A DNA stretch of 64,000 nt from Phocoena phocoena (taxonomy: Eukaryota > Chordata > Mammalia > Artiodactyla > Phocoenidae). Shown piece by piece: positions 34,826 through 46,725 of the stretch (position 1 is its first letter; every line of letters begins with the position of its first letter). The notes beneath the pieces are model-generated. The model saw nothing but the letters and a program-made list of their open reading frames with translations. It made no database searches and was not told where the DNA came from. Both the position numbers and the translations under genes were made by a program. The stretch lies in assembly GCF_963924675.1 (NCBI RefSeq), contig NC_089232.1:31260842-31324841 (forward strand), read 5' to 3'.

Positions 34826-36820
34826 CAGAACAAAATTTTTTAAATGAACAGAATGAAAAGAAATAGCTAAAATATTAACTAGAAATTTAAAGCAGAGAGT
34901 AAAACTATTCTGAAATTGAAGCAAAATACTTGAAAAGGCACAAAAGAATGCACTCCACTTGCGTGCTACATCAAAATTCCAATGTTTGAAAAGTAAGGTG
35001 GAGTATATTTTTTTAGACCAAATTGTCCTTCGGGCTGAATTGTTTTCCTCTCACCTTGTTCTCAACCAAATTGTTTTCTTTCAGATTTTGTTTTGGACCG
35101 AGTCATCTGGATTATTCTAAAGCTCAGGCGTTTTCCGTGACCCTCATTATGCTGCCTTCCTACAACTCTGATGGTGATGAAGCCCTTCCTGTGTAGAAGA
35201 AACCTCACTCCCTGTGCCCCGCCATCTGTCCTTGGGGCATATGACACTGGAGACTATTGTCTGCCTCAGCTCTGAGCCAGAAGTTTGTCTCTTATTCACT
35301 TACTCACTCACCCATCCATCCATCCATCCGTGCTTCTATCCATCCAACCATAAATGTGGGTCACTGAGTGCCCACTGCCTGCCAGACACTGGCCTTGGTG
35401 CTGGGGTAGAGCTGCAGTGGAGAGTTCAGCCTCTGCTCTGGCACAGCTGCATTTGAATACCAAAGAGACAAAAAGATGATTTGTCCTGTGGTGATAAAGA
35501 GAAATGAAGCAGGGTGAGGGGGACAGCGGATTGAAGTGATGGGGGATGTGCAATTTTATGCTGAGGGGGTCAGGGAGGCCTCGTGGATCAGGTGATGTTC
35601 GCGCAGAGACCTGAGTGAAGGGAGGTGGCCGCGATAGCATTCCAGGCAGGAGTAGCGAGTGCAGAGGCCCAGCCCACAGGCCAGGACGGGCGGAGCAGAG
35701 GGAGTGAGGGGTAGGGTGCTAGGACCTGAGCTCGGGCAGGGTGGCCAGGGCCAGATCAGGTGGGGACCCACCACTGATGAGACATAGACGTGCTGCTGAG
35801 CTTGATGGAGATCCACAGGAGGGTTTGGGCCAGCGAGGAATGCTGAGACACGATGTCTGTTTTAAAGTGGTCATGGATGGGGGTTTGGGGAGAGCCTGGG
35901 GTGGGGTGAGGGCAGCAGAGCCAGGGAGGAAGCTTTGCTGGGCCCAGTGCTATCTGGGGCCCTGAGCCCCCATCCCAGGGCCCCTCCTTGCTCTGCTTTG
36001 CCCTACGGGCCTCTTCATATAACCTAGGGCCTTTGCTCTGTGGTGGCCCCTTCACTCTGGAGACTTGGCATCGAACCTGCCTGGCGACAGCCCCTCTGTG
36101 ACAGGTGCATTCATGGCCGAGTACTGGAGTCTGTACTCTCTCTTAAAATGCGTCTGTCCAAGATGCCCCTCACTTCAGCCTGTCAAGAACATTTGGATCC
36201 TGATTCTCTCAGGTGGTCTGGGTGTCATCCCAGATGTGGAGAACATGCCAGCCACACCTGACTCCAAGTTCCCGGGGTCCTGGTAAATGGGTCAGGGCTG
36301 AGGACAGTGTTCCATTCACACCACCTGTCGCTGTCTTGCTGGTCGACCCATGTCCACTCATTTAACCTTGGTGTGGCCACGAGTGATTTGTTAATAAAAT
36401 ACTGAAATTTGCAGGTGATTCACTTTTTAAAAATATGCACTAGAGCAGATTCTACGCTAGTCCTGTAAGAACGTTATTCTCATTTACTTTCAATCCAAGG
36501 AACTTTCTTGAGTTGGGAAGAAAGGGCGGTGTTCCTTCTGCTTCTGACAGGTGACTCAGACCCACGTCGACTATGCCGCTGCCTCTGTGGAAACCCCCAG
36601 AGGAGCCCCAGTTCCTCTAGACAAGGTGTGGGTTACCTTCTGCCCTGAGGCAACTCCCTTCTATACTTTGGCAAGTTTATTTCCACTACTTAGAGGAAAA
36701 CACACTCACCTTCCCTCTCCTCACTCTTGACCCTCATAACCTCACCCTTGCTTAGTCAACCTCACTTCCCCCTGCTTGCAGAAGAAAAGACCGGAACGTT
36801 TTTCATTATACACAGGCAGT
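34826..36820. other. Intergenic with L2 remnants and a CATC repeat
   Basis: 35308-35345 is a (CATC)n simple repeat. 35360-35700 has CCAGACACTGGCCTTGGTGC-like and CAGGGAGGCCTCGTGGATCA-like phrases of an inverted L2 3' end. No gene recognised. Confidence 0.5.
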
Positions 36821-36824
36821 GCTC

Positions 36825-37033
36825 TTTTTTTTTTTTTTTTTGGCGGTACACAGCCTCTTACTGTTGTGGCCTCTCCCGCTGTGGAGCACAGGCTCCGGAT
36901 GTGCAGGCTTAGCGGCCATGGCTCACGGGCCCAGCTGCTCCGCGGCATGTGGGATCCTCCTGGACTGGGGCACGAACCTGTGTCCCCTGCATTGGCAGGC
37001 AGACTCTCAACCACTGCGCCACCAGGGAAGCCC
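36825..37033 (-). mobile_element. CHR-2-like SINE
   Basis: Reverse copy, somewhat more diverged (GGCGGTACACAGCC start). It is the first of three same-orientation copies within 1.25 kb. Target duplication is not obvious. Confidence 0.92.
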
Positions 37034-37441
37034 AGGAGATTTTTAAAATAAAAATCAAGGTCAGAGAAAAGACTAGGGGGAATTTAGGACACCAATCTAC
37101 AAATCACAGGGTCTCACATAATTTCTAAAGTGAGGTGTGCCTTTGGCTCTGAGCTTCCTGGCAGCCAGAGCAAGAAGAGAAAGATGATCAGTTTCATGAT
37201 TCACCATTTCCCTGAGGAAACACACACCCTTCCTTCAGGGAAAGCAATGAGATTCTTGCACTGAGTTCTGAAAGTTTGTTTTGCCCAACATTAAAGGATC
37301 TAAGTATGGTGAAGAGAGAGCAGTGTCACCCAGGTCCTGCCCTGATCATCTGTTTCCATTGATGCCTCTTCTAGGTCCCATGCTGTTCCATGCCCTGTGC
37401 TAGTCTGCACCTGACCGGCAACTACTTTGACCCAAGCTTTT

Positions 37442-37656
37442 TTTTTTTTTTTTTTTTTTTTTTTGCGGTACGCGGGCCTCTCACTGTTGTGGCCTCTCCC
37501 GCTGCGGAGCACAGGCTCCGGACGCGCAGGCTCAGCAGCCATGGCTCACGGGCCCAGCCGCTCCGCGGCATGTGGGATCTTCCCGGACCGGGGCACGAAC
37601 CCGTGTCCCCTACATCGGCAGGCGGACTCTCAACCACTGCGCCACCAGGGAAGCCC
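37442..37656 (-). mobile_element. CHR-2-like SINE
   Basis: Reverse copy with a perfect 14-bp duplication TGACCCAAGCTTTT at 37428-37441 and 37657-37670, and little divergence. Confidence 0.95.
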
Positions 37657-37836
37657 TGACCCAAGCTTTTAACTCCAAAGTTGCAGAGAATGTCACCATC
37701 CCTGTAGTTGCTCAGAGTTCACACTTGAAGTGTGGCGTCTTCCTTGATTGTCTGGCTAGAATGCTAGCTACCTTTGGTCTGAATTGGCTGTTAGAAAGAT
37801 ACATGCAAATGCTGGGACTTGAGGATCCTGCACTCT

Positions 37837-38052
37837 ATTTTTTTTTTTTTTTTTTTTTTTTTGGTACGCGGGCCTCTCACTGTTGTGGCCTCTCCCGTTG
37901 CGGAGCACAGGCTCTGGACGCGCGGGCTCAGCGGCCATGGCTCACAGGCCCAGCTGCTCCGCAGCATGTGGGATCTTCCCGGACCGGGGCACGAACCCGT
38001 GTCCCCTGCATCGGCAGGCAGACTCTCAACCACTGCACCACCAGGGAAGTCC
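37837..38052 (-). mobile_element. CHR-2-like SINE
   Basis: Reverse copy with a perfect 12-bp duplication ATCCTGCACTCT at 37825-37836 and 38053-38064. Confidence 0.95.
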
Positions 38053-38489
38053 ATCCTGCACTCTTTTGATGAGTTCCTTGAAGATGTAGGCGTTTTAGCA
38101 AGGCCCTCTCTCAGAGCCACCCCTGCACTGCCTGCTTTCTCTTTGAGAGCTACCCTGCAGGGCTGAGGGGCTTAGGGCTAGCTTTGCCCTTCTGAGTAGC
38201 AGCAAGGCGAGGGACCACCTGGAAAATGGCCCGTCCTCCACCCTGTCACCTTCAGTCCCTGAGTCATCCTTTCTCTGCTCCTCCTTTCAGTTTAACCACT
38301 TCCTGCCCACAATGTGTTGTCTAAATAGCACAGTCAGAATGACATACTTCCTTACCCTCTCATGTAATTTTCCCTTCCAGGCTGATTTCTTTCTGAAGTC
38401 AGAATTTTGTTTCCTGAAAATCTAAGTTACGTTCCCAGCACTCCTCCAGCTTCTCTCCTTGCTAGTGAAATAACCATAATTGCTCATAG

Positions 38490-38640
38490 GCATTAAATGC
38501 TTCCTGACCATCAGGCACTGGGCTTTCCATACTTCATCTCCTTTAATTCTCCCAAAGAGACCCAGGAAGTAAATACAGCCCACGACACTTGCCCCAGGTC
38601 ACCCAGAGAGGAAAGGCTGGAGTTGGCCTTGGCCTGCGGA
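38490..38640 (-). mobile_element. MIR SINE remnant
   Basis: CTTCATCTCCTTTAATTCTC, then CCCAGGAAGTAAATAC and CTTGCCCCAGGTCACCCAGA are inverted MIR landmarks. Confidence 0.65.
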
Positions 38641-38644
38641 TCCA

Positions 38645-40150
38645 TCCCACCAGAGTGTGTGTGCTTGACATTCACCCTAGGGACACAGTGCTCCCCCTGA
38701 GGATCTCTCCTTCCTCCACTTGGCCAGCCCACTCGTCTTTGTTGATCAGAATTAGCTCCAGCGCTTCATGAAAACATCATCTCCTACCTTCCGTGCGATG
38801 TGAATATCAGCAAGGCCGGGCAGGAGTCGGTCAGACGCTCTGCTTGTAACTAAATGAACTTTCCAGCAGATGGATGTTGGGTCTCTTATCCCACTGGTCC
38901 CTGTGCAGGGCTGGGGACTGCCTCCAGGTGTGACCCAGCCTGGCATCTGGGTGGCCAACAGGGTTGGCTGGGCCGGTGTGTTTCTCGCTTTTCTCTGTCC
39001 CCTCGGCCCTCCAGGTGTCTTCTCTCCCGGGTCACGGTTTCCCTGAAGGTAGACAGATCCCCGACACAGAGCTCCCTGCCTTGACTGTCCTCGTTCATCT
39101 CTGCCCCCGGGTGAGGCCAAGGGCATCCTATAAAAGGCGCCCCCTCCTCCCCCAGAGCCTCAGTGAACCTCTCCAGCCCCCGAGACCCTCGGCTACCAGC
39201 TCTGTCGTGACTCTGGGGCCATACCCTTTGCTCCCGTGCTGGCTCTTGCCTCAGCTGCCCACTAAATCCAGAGCCTGTCTTCACCAGAGACACTGCCTTC
39301 ACTCCCAAGGAGGGAGGCTCCCAGAAGCTCCAGCCAGGCGGAGCCTGCCCTCCTATCTGCCTGAAAGGGGCTCCCCCTCTCTCTCCCAACCTGCAGCTTC
39401 CTTTGCCTCTGGGCAACCTATTCACTCCTAATCAGCAGCCCCATCCACCTTATCTGGGTTCCACATGGATGCCCCAGGAGTCCCACATGGGACAGAGGGG
39501 GAGCAGAGCTGATTTGGCACCCGGCCAGTGCCAAGCCCTGCTTCCCATGGGGCCCTTGACCCCTGGAAGCTGAGTGTCCCAAACTGATGGGAAGGAAGAC
39601 CTAGTGGGCAATGGGAACGGGGGCTGCTATTCCAGAGTCTCTGGGCAGGGAGCCTTGGTGTGTCCCTCCTTGTCTAGGTCACAGTGACACCTCAGCGGTG
39701 GACAAAGGGGCACTCGATGACAGGGACTTGGAGGCTAAGTAGGAGCTGTATTTAATAAACATTGGTTGAATCAATAGAGTGATGTCACGGGGTCTTCAGC
39801 CCAACAAACATGGTAGTGGAAGATCACCTTCAACTCCTCTACAGGTCGTGCTCCCCCAGGAGCAGCCTGAGTTGCTGCCACAGGGCCTGCGTCAGGGTAA
39901 GGAATGGCTGGGTCAGGGCAGGCTCAGAGGGGAGTAGGGATCGGGCGGTGGGTGGGAGGTGGGAGGGAAATGACTTAGCAATGACAATCCACAATTGTCT
40001 TGTGCCTTCCGCGTTTCTGCCCCACTAACAGGAACCGAGGACCCCTCCGTGGAAAATAGGTAGCTGCATTTGAAGCCTTAAAAAAGAAAAGGTGCTCTGT
40101 GTGGAAAATAGATTAGAATCGGACACAGTTGCAATTTGCAAAAATGGAGG
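38645..40150. other. Intergenic, no gene recognised
   Basis: GC-moderate sequence. Open frames at 38886-39425 (minus) and 38964-39431 (plus) overlap each other and show no conserved domain. Confidence 0.4.
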
Positions 40151-40154
40151 CAAG

Positions 40155-40330
40155 GGAGTGTTGGGCTCTGGAGTCAGAGCTCACCGGCTCCGTGGACTTG
40201 AGGCAAGATGCCTCAGCTCTCTCTCTGCTTCCTCCCCTGTGACATGGGCACGACGACCAGGGCCTCAACCCCAGAGCCGTGAGAGTTCCCCAGGGCACGG
40301 AGCAGAGCGAGTTGACCGTGATTAAGACAT
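40155..40330 (+). mobile_element. MIR SINE remnant
   Basis: GGGCTCTGGAGTCAGAGCTC, a CTTGAGGCAAGATGCCTCAG-like middle and CCTCCCCTGTGACATGGGC follow the MIR layout. Confidence 0.65.
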
Positions 40331-41104
40331 GGGTCCAAACAGCATTACAAAAGGGCACTTTTCATCAGGCTACTGTGAACCAACAAAGTCAGGAAACCTT
40401 GGAAATAAGATTTGTCATCTTGTAGGGGAGGCTATCTTTATGTGAGAGCCGTCTTCGTAGTTACCTGTGGTTCAGAGTCTCCTCTCCTCGGCCACAGTAA
40501 ATGGGGATCCTGAGGCTGGGGCAGAATGTAGCTTTCTTCCATGTTGCTGGCAATGTAGTCTTTGGTGGGTTCAAATTGGAGCCTGACCACAGAGATGGGT
40601 TCTAGAATCACATGTCCTAGGAGGGTCCAGATGTGTCCCTCCTTTTTGGAGAAAGCAGAAGAGCTAGGCTACTTTCCCCAAGCAGAAATACCAGAAGGAT
40701 CCTTTTTTTCATAAGACCCCCAGGCCATCACAGTTTACGTCTAGGGCATAATAAAAACCCTTCAAAAATTTTTGGTGGTATTTACGATAAGAAGTCACCG
40801 GTCAAGAAACAGAAAGACACCTCTTTCCTTCCCCTTAACTCGGAACGAGCGCTCGGCTGAGGGAATGTGCTTCAGGATGATGTGCTTGGCTCAGAAAACT
40901 TGCCTGGCCGAGGACTTGAACGCCAGTCGGTTGCACTAGAAAGGCAGCTCCAGAGGGCAGGGTTTTGTGTGTTTTGTTCGTTGGTTTGTCTTCAGCGCTA
41001 AGATAGAGAGACTAGGCGCTCAATCCCTGTTTGTCAAATGAATGAATAAATGTGAATTAACCAAGGGGTTAATATGTAAAAAAATGAATCTCCGAAATCA
41101 GGTG

Positions 41105-41430
41105 ACTTTTCTCCTCTCAGTAACTTGTGCAACACAGGAGGCCCTTCCCTGTGTGGTGTCTCCACACCACCTATCACACACCACGGGCTCCCAGCCACTT
41201 CCCAGTCCCAGGAGCTCTCCCTTCCCCATCACCTGCCTCGTTGCACTGGCTGTTCTCTTTCCCTGCAAGGCTTCTTTCCATCCAACACCCACACTTTCTC
41301 CAGGGCCCAACTCGAATGCCACCACCTCTGTGATTTCTCACAGCCCGTCCCTGTACGACTTTATTCCACCACCGACTATATTGCATCAAACTGTGAATGC
41401 ATCTCCCTCTTTCCCACCAGACCATAGGCT
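41105..41430 (+). mobile_element. L2 LINE 3'-end remnant
   Basis: TGCAAGGCTTCTTTCCATCC, a CAACTCGAATGCCACCACCT-like block and CTCCCTCTTTCCCACCAGAC fit the L2 3' region. It is diverged. Confidence 0.55.
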
Positions 41431-41508
41431 GCCGGAAAGACGGGGCAGTCTCGTTTGCTGTGCGGCCCCGAACGCAGCCTGCATGGTCAGATGGGTCGCA
41501 GGGAAGCC

Positions 41509-41542
41509 TATGGAAAGCTAGGTTTTCTGGGATGTTAACAGA
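41509..41542 (+). repeat. 34-bp exact repeat, copy 1
   Basis: Begins TATGGAAAGCTAGG and ends GATGTTAACAGA. It is identical base for base to 43306-43339, with unrelated flanks. It lies 220 bp beyond the predicted end of the MXD1 transcript. Confidence 0.95.
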
Positions 41543-41781
41543 GCGAGCGCATGAGCAGGAGAAACGGGAGGAGAGCAGCTGGGAAGCGCTTCAACCAGAG
41601 CCACACAATCAAAGCTCCCATCACAGAATCCAAGGGCTGAAAACTTTTGGCCAGCAAATTTTCCATGAAATCAAAAGGAAAAAGAAACCTGATTAACTCA
41701 GCTCTGTAAGTAAAAACCATGGAAGGCTAAACTGGGATACAAAACATCTGGAAGACCAAAATATCTTTAATAATGAAATAA

Positions 41782-41787
41782 TTTATT
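41782..41787 (-). promoter_or_regulatory. MXD1: Candidate distal polyadenylation signal of MXD1
   Basis: AATAAA on the minus strand (TTTATT on plus). This is the most 3' canonical signal before the L2 remnant, and cleavage would fall near 41760-41770. Confidence 0.55.
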
Positions 41788-43305
41788 ATTTGTTAACAGT
41801 TGAACAATACAGAAGTTTACATATACACAGCAAAGATTCTCTGAAACATGAGTAGTTCTCAAAATGCACGTACTAACTGTAGTAAAAAGCACCATTCTCT
41901 ATGTCTTGACACAGGATTTACATTGGCATCATATTTACATAAAGAAATAAACATCTGGAAACAGAATTTCATACTCTCTCGTCTGCTGCTCCCTGTTTAG
42001 GCTGTGTTCACCGTTAGGAAGATGGCCCCCAACGCTGACGGTTCACAGCAACATTCCCAGAGCACCAATTCTAAGGACAAGGGGTCAAGGCAAGCTTGGT
42101 TCTCTGGTAAAAGCTAAAATGAAGAAAGCCCTCTCAATCCTCCACACCCCCCAAGACAGAATAAGAAATCAAAATTTAAAATCTGGGTAAATCTTTGAAT
42201 CTAGTGCTTTACTAATTCTCATTTTATGATTTTGCGAGAAGACAAAGATACTCAACTTCTTCAGCCATTCGACAGCTGACTCTAACGGTGCTAGGCAGAT
42301 ATTTCTTCTTTCAGAAGAACACAGGGTAAGAAAATCATCCATGTAATAAATATTGATGAAAAAATCAGGATAAATCACATATCGTACCCCCCCCCCCAGC
42401 CCCGGCCTCATCCCCAGGTATTTTTGAAAACAAAACATCCCACAGTCTACAGAGACCTGATAGTGTAGAACGAGAAAATCCACCTCACCTAAAGGGGTCT
42501 TTGGGTCGTCTTCTGCCAGGAAGGATTTTTAAGTAGCCAGCAACCTAAACATACTGCATCCAAGAGTTAAACATAGAAAAATAATAGATTGACTTGTAGG
42601 AAATCGCCTTGCAGCCTTTGACTTTCTGGTGTTCAACGCATGGGGCCGGTAAAGGGGAAAGACAAAGAAACTTTGGGAAACAAGAAGAAAGAAAGGAGTG
42701 AGATTCGGGGGAATAAAGCACAATGAAAGTGGTATCCTTGCCAATACAGTATGATATAAAAACCTGAATCATGTGTATGTGTATACTTTTCAAAAATAAG
42801 TTTTTTCTTTAAAGGATGGGGGAGAGGCAAGAAGCAAGCCCACAAAATCCATTATCAAGCCCCAAGATATTGTTAGTTATTTTGAGCATCACCATCTTAC
42901 CTAGTTTACACACCCCAGGATTTGCTTTTGGCCACTTCAGGGACTGAGAAGAGAGGCTCCTAGGAAACCCAGGTAAGGGCCCTTTGTTTCTTTTGAAAAA
43001 AGTAGAGGTTAAAGGAGAATGCCCACCTTCAAAAATAAACCCTCAAACCACTCAAGCGGCCGACTGCAGGGTCAGGGCCTTCTCAGTACTCAATTCTGAA
43101 TCGACACTGAAATTATTTTCGCTTTGGGTTGACAGGAAGAAAAATGTAGGTCCTGCTCAAAAAGGTGACACTGAATCTCTAGCATTAGATCTGTGACTAG
43201 AGAAAGGAGCCACGGTCACTATCAGCACCTTGAATCCCAGATCTCTGCTTAGCAAAAGAAAACAAATATACCCTGGGTGCCTGCCCGCCATTCTAAGCCA
43301 ACAGG

Positions 43306-43339
43306 TATGGAAAGCTAGGTTTTCTGGGATGTTAACAGA
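43306..43339 (+). repeat. 34-bp exact repeat, copy 2
   Basis: Identical to 41509-41542 and inside the MXD1 3' UTR. Flanking bases differ immediately on both sides. Confidence 0.95.
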
Positions 43340-46337
43340 AGCACACATATATTTTCTCCCTGCATGAACTGCACTACATACTCTTTACTTTCCCATTTGC
43401 ATTGCAATGGTACCAATAAGAGCGTAGACTTTAGTTTCTTAAAACCAGTTTTCACATAAAAATACGCATGTGCCTATATTTACACACATCTATATTTACG
43501 TACAATAGTCAAAGTCTTAAAGGCTGGGGCTTATATCTTTGCCCATCCCCTCCCCCAACAACCCTAATAGAAAGGTTTTTCGTTTTGCTTAAAAAAACAA
43601 AACAAAACAACAACAAAACAGAACCAAAAAGACTGTATAGCTCTTAACAGTTATGCTGGTGGATCAGTGAATGACACGACAGATTGGCGCATCAGGGCGG
43701 CTGATCAGCCACGTAGGGAAGGGGATTAGCTGCCTGGGGCTGAGTTTGCTGGTCCTGAAGGTTACAGTTTTGGTTAGAGAGAGGCCTGTCTAGCATTCGG
43801 TCTACCTCAAGATTTGAAAGTCGTGTCTAACCCTGGTGTCAGTTTATCACAAGCGCATTAAAAATATAGAGATCTATTAAGTTCCACATTTATATGCTAT
43901 CAAATTGAAAAGGACCAGACAAACAGTGCAAAGGTCAAATAATTACTATTTTATATTGGGACAGTACATTTCATATTTCAACCAAAAGACAAAAATGCAG
44001 TTTAACTCAAAGGCACAACAATTAAAACACAGAAAATAATGGCATCTCTCAGATGCCTTATTTCTAAATTAAACAAACAAATACACAAGTTTTGTTCCCT
44101 TCCCTCCCCCAATGCAAGCCCACAAGCTTTTGCCAAAGTCTTGAGTTTTCGATGCCGTACAGGATCTAGCATCGTGGACTTGTGAGGCGCTTGAATGTAG
44201 CAATCAAAATGCTGGCGAGGTCTAGCGAATGGCATTCGAAAGGGACCTCAAAGTGCAGGTGTATCTTTTTCAAACATGTTACAGGCTGAGCTGGCTCTTT
44301 GAACACTATCACTCTGCTTAAATTCAGGAAGCAGGCTTTAAAAATGCAAAAGGCATACAAGTTGTATTTCAGTGCAAATCTTCAGCTGGTAATTGGAAAA
44401 GATTCCAACAATTAAAAAAAAAAATCCTTTGTGTCACCTGCCCCTCCCCCCACCCAAACCTGAAATGGAGAGAAAAACAGACCAAAACAAAAACAGAAGA
44501 ATTACAGATGACTTTGGAATCACTTAGGAATCACTACTTCCAATTAAAAAATTTTAATACATTAAGAAATCAATAAAAAGAAAAAATAAACACAAAAGTA
44601 ATCTTTGTTTCGACTGTTCTTCATGTCCAGAATGAGCTTCTGTGAGGAGTGCGTTTGAACTTTTAGTCGTGGGCAAGGAAGAGGTGCTGAGGAGGTGAGT
44701 CTGGGGCCGGGGAGACCACAGGCCAGCGGGGGGCACAGGCGCCGCCGCTACTGGTTCAGCCAGGGAGCCCTTAAGTTGCAGTGCGGCTGTGGATTCAGGA
44801 ATGTTCTCATCACTTTGTGACACACGCTCTGTTTCAGCGTCACAGGTTTTACAAATGGTTTGAATTCAATGAAAAAGATTCACCAGAGGCTGAAAGCGTC
44901 GAGACCTCAAAACTATGAATGCAAAAGTATTAAGGGGAAATGAACCAATTCTGTAGATACCTACATACAAAGTTTCTAGAACATCTATAAAAGCACAGTC
45001 ATAAGAATTTATTTTCCATTACATTAGTTTATATAAAATGAATAAATAGTATTTATAGATTTAATGTGTCTTATGTACATATACATGTGCTCTGTTTTAG
45101 CTTAAATAAAATTGCTACAAAGTGGGAGACCACTTAAGGGAGAAATCATAACCAAAAAGAAAAATCAGCCTTTTAAACTATTAACCCAAAAGCCTCCATA
45201 AAGAAGTTTCTGGGTGTGTCCAAAAATAATCAGTAAGGAGAGGAATTGTAGTAACACTGTACCATCCCCTCCCGTTCACCTGCAACAGAGAGTAGAAATG
45301 TAGACTTCTCCTTTCACTGATGATGGACACTAGCTCAGCTAGTGCCAAAGCTCAGTTATTGCTGCAAGTTAAACAGCAAAATAGATTAGAATTGGACCAA
45401 GTGTCACTTATTTGGGGAAAAAACCAAAAAACAAAAACAAAACAAAAGAGGCATAATCAGTTTGTGTTAAGTGGGAAATGGAGATCTCATTTATCTCTGA
45501 GGTAGGAAAAAAAAATGTTCCAGAGACAAGGAGCATAACCGACTTGGAGGGGAAATGTGCCTTGGGAGAGCAGGACCCAGCACGGTCCCAAGGACAGTGC
45601 ACAAAAATAGACTGTACCGTTCTGTTCGTGAGAACAAATGATGTTGGAACTTTTATAAGCTGTGCTACCCCAAAGACGTGCTCGCAAGGGGTCCGTTTGA
45701 GAGTGAGAAATACTGCGGCCATCCACACGCGGGTCGGGGGCGTTGGCGCGGGACGTGTGTGAAGGGTGTGTTTTCTGGAGGTATTCCTGCCTGCTCACAG
45801 GCGGTGAGGGCCATGGTTAAGCGCTCTTAAATCCCACTTTCAAAGCTTACTTTGGAGTTCTGTGATCAGGATCTCAACTTTAAAAGTTTGTTTTCTTCAG
45901 TTTCCTAAGCACAAGACACATTCGGACATTTCCGCTAGGCAGGTCACAGAGGAAGCCAGAAAACTTCAAGGAAGGTCTGGTAGACTACACGGGGACAGTA
46001 AATAAGAGGGGAAAATTGCCGAGATGTGAGTAAGTGCTTATCCCGTCTAAGAATTCTTGGGTGCTTCAAAGTGATTGGAATGTACAGTCTGTCAGAGACG
46101 AATTTTTATGGAGAGAAAGAGAGAAGCTAGAGGATGCAGTCAGAAACCCACAATCCTGGTTGGCGTCCCCCAACTTCTTAGAGGGACGAGTGGCATTCGG
46201 CTACCCCAGACTGAGCAGTAACGGGTCTGTGACGCCCTCAGGTGTCCAGGCTGCACTGACTGGCTCAGCGTGTGCCTACCCTACGCCAGCAGGTGCGGGG
46301 GCCCGCTCAACCCCATTCAAGATGGGGATCGTGGATA

Positions 46338-46372
46338 AAAGAAAAAGAAAAAGAAAAAGAAAAAAAAAGAAA
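46338..46372. repeat. (AAAAG)n-type purine microsatellite
   Basis: Run of AAAGAA-type repeats in the part of the 3' UTR close to the stop codon. Confidence 0.85.
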
Positions 46373-46537
46373 CCCACACTCCTAAGCACTTCCTTGACAA
46401 CTTTTGCACAGCTGCTTTTGGTGACGGTGGAACACGGAAGCTGACGTGCGAGGGAATTGTGGGCAGGTCCGATACGCTACCTAATCGGAGCCGACGGGCG
46501 GGACCATCCGGGCGGCAGCCGAAGCGACCACGCTCTC

Positions 46538-46725
46538 CTAGAGTCCAAGACGCGTCTTGTGACCGTCCTGGAGCTTTCTTCTCTTGATGCTGGAGCTGGA
46601 GTAGCCCTCATCACTGCCCAGGCTCTGCATGCTTCCCCGCTCGTCCGAGTCGCTCACGCTGCTGCTGCTCCAGTCCAGGTCGCCCGTGAGATCGTCTGTG
46701 CTTTCGACGTCCACGTCGATCTCTT
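46538..46725 (-). CDS. MXD1: MXD1 exon 6 (terminal coding exon)
   Basis: Acceptor CACAG at 46726-46730 and stop TAG at 46538-46540. It encodes the acidic, serine-rich tail EIDVDVEST, then [27 protein letters not shown] and a basic IKRRKLQ stretch before the end. It has 62 codons including the stop, as in human. A few replacements relative to human (for example Asp for Tyr in STDDLTG, an extra Arg in KRRK) are conservative for function. Confidence 0.96.

Larger units (their letters stand above)
41765..46537 (-). other. MXD1: MXD1 3' UTR
   Basis: Minus-strand sequence between the MXD1 stop and the last plausible AATAAA. It is about 4.8 kb and, notably, carries no SINE. It is AT rich with many ATTTA motifs on the minus strand, which are often linked to unstable messages. 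The long length agrees with the long human MXD1 3' UTR as I recall it. An alternative signal (AATAAA, minus, 45008-45013) could give a shorter form. Confidence 0.65.
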
